DNA of 19,357 nucleotides from an uncultured Sulfitobacter sp. Its GTDB lineage: Bacteria; Pseudomonadota; Alphaproteobacteria; Rhodobacterales; Rhodobacteraceae. The position numbers and the translations under genes are program-made. The stretch spans positions 1 through 19,357 of the forward strand of contig CALAIJ010000064.1 in the NCBI GenBank assembly GCA_937923365.1, in the 5' to 3' direction. The notes under the pieces were generated by a model. That model worked only from the letters and a program-made list of their open reading frames with translations. It did not search any database and was not told the DNA's origin. This document shows positions 15,070 to 19,357 of this stretch, in pieces (positions within the stretch are counted from its first letter, which is position 1; each line of letters begins with the position of its first letter).

Positions 15070-16239
15070 ATGAAAACGCAAGTGACGATCATTGGTGGCG
15101 GACCTTCCGGCCTGCTGCTTTCACAACTGCTGCATGTGCGTGGCATCGACAGCGTCGTGCTGGAGCGCAAGACCAAGGACTATGTTCTGGGCCGCATCCG
15201 TGCAGGCGTACTGGAGCGTGGCCTGCTGGACCTGATGCGCGAAGCAGGCGTGGCCGACCGGATGGAGGCCGAAGGCTATCCTCATGACGGCACACTGATC
15301 TCTTACGGGGATGAGATGTTCCGCGTGGATTTCACCAAACACACCGGCCACGCCGTGATGGTTTACGGACAGACCGAAGTCACCCGCGACCTTTATGCCG
15401 CGCGCGAGGCTGCAGGTGGTGCTATCATCTACAATGTCGAAGATGTGGTGATCTGTGACGCGGACAGTGACACGCCCTATGTGACCTACACCGTGGACGG
15501 CAAAACGGCCCGCATCAACTGTGACTTTGTGGCGGGCTGTGACGGATTTCACGGCGTCAGCCGCAACACGATCCCAGATAACGTGCGGCGCGAATACGAA
15601 AAGATCTATCCGTTCGGCTGGCTGGGCATTCTGTCGGAAACGCCCCCTGTAAACCACGAGCTGATCTACGCAAATTCGGAACGCGGCTTTGCCCTGTGCT
15701 CCATGCGTAACGAGAACCTGAGCCGCTACTATATCCAGTGTTCGCTGTCAGACAGCCCGTCTGACTGGACGGACACCGCTTTCTGGGAAGAACTTCGACG
15801 CCGCATCCCCGCTGATCAGGCCAAGAAACTGGTGACAGGCCCGTCAATCGAGAAATCCATCGCACCGCTGCGATCTTTCGTGACCGAGCCGATGCGCTGG
15901 GGCCGTCTGTTTCTGTGCGGCGATGCCGCGCATATCGTGCCACCCACAGGGGCCAAGGGGCTGAACACCGCCGCGTCGGATGTGCATTACCTCTACAACG
16001 GCTTGCGCGATTATTATGAAAACGACAGCACGGCAGGCATCGACAGCTACTCGGCCAAGGCCCTCGCCCGTGTCTGGAAAGCGGAACGTTTTTCATGGTG
16101 GTTTTCGTCCCTGATGCACCGCTATCCGGACCAATCGGCATTTGATCATCGTATACAGGTGGCAGAGCTTGAATTCCTGCGCTCTAATGATGCCGCACAA
16201 CAGGCGATGGCGGAAAACTACGTGGGCTTGCCCTATTAA
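15070..16239 (+). CDS. pobA: 4-hydroxybenzoate 3-monooxygenase
   Basis: 389 aa, a cytoplasmic FAD-dependent hydroxylase converting 4-hydroxybenzoate to protocatechuate with NAD(P)H and O2. It matches the family length (about 390-394). Motifs: FAD-binding IIGGGPSG at 7-13; GRIRAGVLE at 41-49 with R42/R44; DG motif AGCDGFHG (155-162); substrate-site residues Y200 (IYAN), S211 and R213 (CSMRNE) and R219 (SRY); and GD motif LFLCGDAAHIVPPTGAKGLN (280-299). The ATG at 15070 gives the canonical N-terminus MKTQVTIIGG. An in-frame ATG at 15010 would add 20 residues with no homology. No good Shine-Dalgarno sequence precedes the ATG. It is first in an operon with pcaC, supplying the substrate of PcaHG. 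Confidence 0.96.
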   Translation: MKTQVTIIGGGPSGLLLSQLLHVRGIDSVVLERKTKDYVLGRIRAGVLERGLLDLMREAGVADRMEAEGYPHDGTLISYGDEMFRVDFTKHTGHAVMVYGQTEVTRDLYAAREAAGGAIIYNVEDVVICDADSDTPYVTYTVDGKTARINCDFVAGCDGFHGVSRNTIPDNVRREYEKIYPFGWLGILSETPPVNHELIYANSERGFALCSMRNENLSRYYIQCSLSDSPSDWTDTAFWEELRRRIPADQAKKLVTGPSIEKSIAPLRSFVTEPMRWGRLFLCGDAAHIVPPTGAKGLNTAASDVHYLYNGLRDYYENDSTAGIDSYSAKALARVWKAERFSWWFSSLMHRYPDQSAFDHRIQVAELEFLRSNDAAQQAMAENYVGLPY

Positions 16240-16249
16240 GGAACCTCTG

Positions 16250-16630
16250 ATGGCAGACAGATACGACACCGGAATGAAAACCCGCCGCGCTGTGCTGGGC
16301 GACGCCCATGTGGACCGTGCGGAGGCCACAAAGGTCGATTTCGACGCACCGTTCCAGTCCATGATTACCGAAGGGGCGTGGGGCACTTTGTGGTCTGATG
16401 ATGCGATCCCGCACCGCGAGAGGTCTATGCTGACGCTGGCGCTGCTGGCAGCCATGGGCAATTTTGAGGAAATCCCGATGCATGTCCGCGCTTGTCAGAA
16501 CACAGGGGCGTCACCGCAGGATGTCTTGCAAGCCTTCATGCATGTTGCGGTCTATGCGGGCGTGCCCAAGGCGAACCACGCAATCAAACTGGCCAAACAG
16601 ACCTACGCTGAGATGGGGATCGACCTATGA
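16250..16630 (+). CDS. pcaC: 4-carboxymuconolactone decarboxylase
   Basis: 126 aa, a typical size for a stand-alone PcaC. It decarboxylates gamma-carboxymuconolactone to beta-ketoadipate enol-lactone in the protocatechuate branch of the beta-ketoadipate pathway. Visible features are [17 protein letters not shown] at the N-terminus and the core [31 protein letters not shown], with conserved E73/E74, H78 and C82, then [16 protein letters not shown]. The start is set by AAGGA at 16238-16242, overlapping the pobA stop. The 3' end overlaps pcaH by four bases (ATGA). It is not fused to PcaD, and no pcaD occurs in the window. Confidence 0.95.
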   Translation: MADRYDTGMKTRRAVLGDAHVDRAEATKVDFDAPFQSMITEGAWGTLWSDDAIPHRERSMLTLALLAAMGNFEEIPMHVRACQNTGASPQDVLQAFMHVAVYAGVPKANHAIKLAKQTYAEMGIDL

Positions 16631-17346
16631 CCATGTTTCCGCCGCGCGATCGCACATGGCACCCTCCAGCGCTTCACATGCCTTACAAGTCAAGCCGTCT
16701 GCGGTCGCCAACCCATGCACCGATCCAGTTTCCCACCACACCGGCGGAAGAGGCGGGACCAACCTTTGGCCACGGCATCCTCGGTGCGCTGGACGCGGAC
16801 CTGATTACCAACTTCGCCAAACCGGGCGAAATGGCGCTGGGCCCCCGCCTGATTGTTCATGGCACCTTGCGAGACGAGACAGGGCGCGGCGTGCCAGACG
16901 CGCTGATCGAGGTTTGGCAGGCCAATGCGGGCGGGCGCTACCGCCACAAGAAGGAAGGCTACCTTGCGCCACTTGACCCCAACTTTGGCGGATGCGGGCG
17001 GATGATCACGGATGCAGAAGGCCGCTACCGGTTCACCACCATTCAACCCGGCGCGTATCCGTGGCCCAACGGTCCGAACGACTGGCGGCCTGCGCATATC
17101 CACTTCAGCGTCTTTGGCCACAGCTTTGCCCAGCGCCTGATCACCCAGATGTACTTTGAAGGCGATCCCCTGATCCCGCTTTGCCCGATTGTGGGGTCCA
17201 TCCCCTCGGCAGAGGCGGTCACGGCGCTGACAGCAACCCTCGACATCGAAGCGACCAAGCCGATGGACAGTCTTGCCTACCGGTTCGACATCACGCTGCG
17301 CGGTCCAAACCAGACCCACTTTGAAAATCAACCGGAGGGGATGTGA
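16627..17346 (+). CDS. pcaH: Protocatechuate 3,4-dioxygenase beta subunit
   Basis: 239 aa, the iron-bearing subunit of the intradiol dioxygenase that opens protocatechuate to beta-carboxy-cis,cis-muconate. The Fe(III) ligands are visible as Y105 (GGRYRHK), Y144 (GAYPW), H157 and H159 (RPAHIHFS), with the conserved Arg R154 before them. The [11 protein letters not shown] strand and the [16 protein letters not shown] segment are typical. The start overlaps the pcaC stop (ATGA) and the end overlaps pcaG (TGATG), consistent with coupled synthesis of the two subunits. Confidence 0.96.
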   Translation: MTMFPPRDRTWHPPALHMPYKSSRLRSPTHAPIQFPTTPAEEAGPTFGHGILGALDADLITNFAKPGEMALGPRLIVHGTLRDETGRGVPDALIEVWQANAGGRYRHKKEGYLAPLDPNFGGCGRMITDAEGRYRFTTIQPGAYPWPNGPNDWRPAHIHFSVFGHSFAQRLITQMYFEGDPLIPLCPIVGSIPSAEAVTALTATLDIEATKPMDSLAYRFDITLRGPNQTHFENQPEGM

Positions 17347-17921
17347 TGCGCCTTAAAGAAAGCCCTTCGCAGACTGCGGGCCCCTATGTTCACATTGGCT
17401 GTACACCGCGCGCGACGGGTCTGGCCTTTGCGGATCACGATCTTGGGTCATCGTTGATCACGGGGTCTGTTGACGGCACGCAGATCACCATCACTGGCTC
17501 TGTCATTGATGGCGCGGGCGATCCGTTGCTGGATGCCATGGTCGAGATCTGGCAGGCGGACGGGGATGGCCAATTCGGCAAGTCCAAAGGTTTTACCGGA
17601 TGGGGCCGGACGGCTGGCGATATGGACACAGGCGCCTTCACGTTCGAGACTGTCAAACCCGGCCCTGTGGCGCTGGCAGACGGCAGGCTGCAAGCCCCGC
17701 ATGTGACGTTCTGGATCGTTGCACGTGGGATCAATCTGGGCCTGCAAACCCGCATGTACTTTGCCGACGAAGAGACCGCGAACGCCAGTGACCCGCTGCT
17801 TTGCGCACTGCCCGATCCCTCCCGTGCGGCAACCATGTTGGGGCACCCCACAGGTGACAACACATACCGGTTCGACATCCGCCTTCAAGGCGAGGGTGAA
17901 ACCGTGTTCCTGGACATTTGA
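17346..17921 (+). CDS. pcaG: Protocatechuate 3,4-dioxygenase alpha subunit
   Basis: 191 aa, the partner of PcaH, forming the alpha-beta protomers of the dioxygenase. The N-terminal SPSQTAGPYVHIG (6-18) and MVEIWQADGDGQF (65-77) are diagnostic; HVTFWIVARGINLGLQTRMY corresponds to the second half of the fold. As usual for alpha subunits, the iron ligand set is not conserved. The ATG at 17346 overlaps the pcaH stop (TGATG); a GTG one codon earlier (17343) would add a single residue and cannot be excluded. Confidence 0.95.
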   Translation: MRLKESPSQTAGPYVHIGCTPRATGLAFADHDLGSSLITGSVDGTQITITGSVIDGAGDPLLDAMVEIWQADGDGQFGKSKGFTGWGRTAGDMDTGAFTFETVKPGPVALADGRLQAPHVTFWIVARGINLGLQTRMYFADEETANASDPLLCALPDPSRAATMLGHPTGDNTYRFDIRLQGEGETVFLDI

Positions 17922-17933
17922 AAGGCTGACTTT

Positions 17934-18764
17934 ATGACAACTCCTTGCATATTGTGCTGCGCCATCACGGGCTCTGTCCCGACGAAGGCAGACAATCCGG
18001 CCGTTCCAATCACCGTCTCCGAGCAAGTGGAAAGCAGCCATGCGGCCGTGGAGGCAGGCGCGAGCATCATCCACGCCCACGTGCGTAACGAGGATGGCAC
18101 ACCATCCTCAGATCCGGACAAGTTTGCCGCTTTGAAGGAAGGTCTTGAGAAACACTGCCCCGACGTGATCATCCAGTTCTCAACCGGAGGCCGCTCGGGA
18201 GCAGGCGCGGAGCGCGGCGGCATGCTGCCTTTGCGCCCTGACATGGCGTCGCTGTCGGTGGGGTCGAATAACTTCCCAACACGCGTGTATGAAAATCCGC
18301 CCGATCTTGTAGCGTGGCTCAGCGCAGAGATGCAGACCAACGAAGTGGTCCCCGAAATCGAGGCATTTGACCTAAGTCACATCCTGCAAGCCATTGAGAT
18401 GAGCAAGGCAGGGGCATTCTATGGCAATCTATATGTGCAGTTCGTGATGGGCGTCAAAAACGCAATGTTCGCAGACAAGGAAGTGTTTGATTTCTACGTC
18501 CACACCATGAAATCTCGGGCACCTGATGCTCAATGGTGCGCGGCTGGCATTGGACCGAACCAGATCAAAGTGAACGAATGGGCAATTGCTGCGGGCGGGC
18601 ATACCCGTGCGGGACTAGAGGATAACATCCGTCTTGATCGCAACACTCTTGCCCCGTCGAATGCAGCCCTGATCGCGCGGGCTGCGGACCTTTGTGCCAA
18701 GTACAAACGGCCCGTCGCGACACCCGCACAAGCACGCGAGATTCTTGGCCTGCGGGCCAGCTAA
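17934..18764 (+). CDS. BKACE family (DUF849) beta-keto acid cleavage enzyme
   Basis: 276 aa. This family (prototype Kce, 3-keto-5-aminohexanoate cleavage enzyme) condenses a beta-keto acid with acetyl-CoA to give acetoacetate and a new acyl-CoA, using a zinc ion. The zinc ligands are visible as H47 and H49 in IIHAHVR and E229 in AGLEDN; other conserved parts are QFSTGGRSG (81-89) and GGHTRAGLEDNI with R225. It lies 12 bases after pcaG with GAAAGG before the ATG, so it is in the pca operon. By context the substrate may be a pathway beta-keto acid such as beta-ketoadipate, which would yield succinyl-CoA; this is inference. Specificity residues cannot be judged from sequence reading alone. Confidence 0.88.
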   Translation: MTTPCILCCAITGSVPTKADNPAVPITVSEQVESSHAAVEAGASIIHAHVRNEDGTPSSDPDKFAALKEGLEKHCPDVIIQFSTGGRSGAGAERGGMLPLRPDMASLSVGSNNFPTRVYENPPDLVAWLSAEMQTNEVVPEIEAFDLSHILQAIEMSKAGAFYGNLYVQFVMGVKNAMFADKEVFDFYVHTMKSRAPDAQWCAAGIGPNQIKVNEWAIAAGGHTRAGLEDNIRLDRNTLAPSNAALIARAADLCAKYKRPVATPAQAREILGLRAS

Positions 18765-18779
18765 CCCAAAGGGAACACC

Positions 18780-19357
18780 ATGCGGACATATGCACTTACC
18801 GGCGTGGCCAGCGGCATCGGCGCGGCCCTTGCCAAGCGTCTGAAAGCCGACGGCCACCGCATCATCGGATTTGATATCATCGAGACGGATCAGAACGTGG
18901 ACCAGTTCATCCCTCTGGATCTGAGCGATCCTGCCTCGATCACTGCCGCGGCGGCGGCGGTGACCACGCAACTGGACGGGCTCTGCAACAATGCAGGCCT
19001 GCCACCCCGTGACGGGCTGGAGACCAAGATCCTTCAGGTCAATTTCATCGGGCAACGCTTGTTCACCCGCGCCTTCTTGGATCGCCTGAAGCCGGGCAGC
19101 GCGATTGTCAATCTGGCCAGTCGCGCAGGGCACAAATGGCGCGAGAACGTGGACCAGATCAAACGGCTTGGGGATATGCGGACGATGGATGCTGTCGCAG
19201 GCTTTGTTGCAGCGGAAAAGATTGATCCGGTACGCGCCTACGATCTGAGCAAGGAGGCGGTGATCCTTTGGACGATGGCTGAGACCGAAGCGCTCTTTGC
19301 GCGGGAGTTGCGGATGAACTCGCTTTCTCCGGGCGGGGTGTCTACGGGCATTCTGGA
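18780..19357 (+). CDS. Short-chain dehydrogenase/reductase, 3' truncated by window edge
   Basis: 192 residues are present and the frame is open at the window end. Classical SDR features: TGVASGIG (7-14) for NAD(P) binding, NNAG (70-73), S114 in NLASRAG, Y154 and K158 in AYDLSKE, and SPGGVSTGIL. The 40-residue gap between the catalytic Ser and Tyr is longer than in most SDRs. It matches the subgroup of the 3-alpha-hydroxysteroid dehydrogenase/carbonyl reductase of Comamonas and coniferyl-alcohol dehydrogenases, whose segment between them reads like KWRENVDQIK here. The start has AAAGGGAA upstream and lies 15 bases after the BKACE gene. The substrate is unknown; a role on aromatic or lignin-derived compounds is plausible from context. 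Confidence 0.86.
   Translation, partial: MRTYALTGVASGIGAALAKRLKADGHRIIGFDIIETDQNVDQFIPLDLSDPASITAAAAAVTTQLDGLCNNAGLPPRDGLETKILQVNFIGQRLFTRAFLDRLKPGSAIVNLASRAGHKWRENVDQIKRLGDMRTMDAVAGFVAAEKIDPVRAYDLSKEAVILWTMAETEALFARELRMNSLSPGGVSTGIL

Overview
The window looks like the chromosome of a marine Roseobacter-type alphaproteobacterium (Rhodobacterales). The evidence is a malyl-CoA lyase of the ethylmalonyl-CoA pathway type, a pobA-pcaCHG aromatic ring-cleavage operon carrying a BKACE (DUF849) gene, generally GC-rich codon use, and tight stop/start overlaps (TAATG, ATGA, TGATG, TAGTG). No tRNA, rRNA, CRISPR array or insertion sequence was seen. No gene-free stretch exceeds 300 bases; the longest is the 216-base divergent region 14854-15069.

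Layout. (1) 2-832: the 3' part of a malyl-CoA/beta-methylmalyl-CoA lyase gene, ending at a strong hairpin. (2) 874-14853: about 14 kb dominated by exported proteins. On the minus strand are a three-SH3b protein with a C-terminal GTEPFW-type domain and a subtilisin-type (S8) protease with a coiled coil. A LuxR-type regulator is divergent from the protease. Next is a RoxA-like di-heme cytochrome c on the minus strand, divergent from a two-gene plus-strand pair: a secreted Cys-rich protein with a peptidoglycan-binding-like domain, and an unrecognised membrane-anchored protein. Convergent with this pair is a two-gene minus-strand operon: a secreted beta-propeller-like protein (684 aa) followed by a giant Cys-rich DUF11-repeat protein (1281 aa). 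(3) 15070-19357: a plus-strand catabolic operon, pobA-pcaC-pcaH-pcaG-BKACE-SDR, with the SDR running off the end.

How the genes fit together. The catabolic operon converts 4-hydroxybenzoate to protocatechuate (PobA), opens the ring (PcaHG) and decarboxylates the lactone (PcaC). The BKACE could act on a beta-keto acid such as beta-ketoadipate, but that is inference. pcaB, pcaD, pcaIJ and a pobR/pcaQ regulator are not in the window.

The most unusual part is the exported-protein region. Three of its proteins (424, 1281 and 684 aa) share a roughly 100-residue cysteine module, C-x8-C-x(71-78)-CC-x(12-13)-C. The 424- and 1281-aa proteins also share the same domain order and a C-terminal signature C-x11-C-x-C-x12-C around STVAR. 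The 1281-aa protein adds five tandem repeats of about 19 residues, each containing NSxGxCYTP. I read this as a family of disulfide-rich, probably peptidoglycan-associated surface proteins of unknown function, possibly linked to the RoxA-like cytochrome and the secreted protease.
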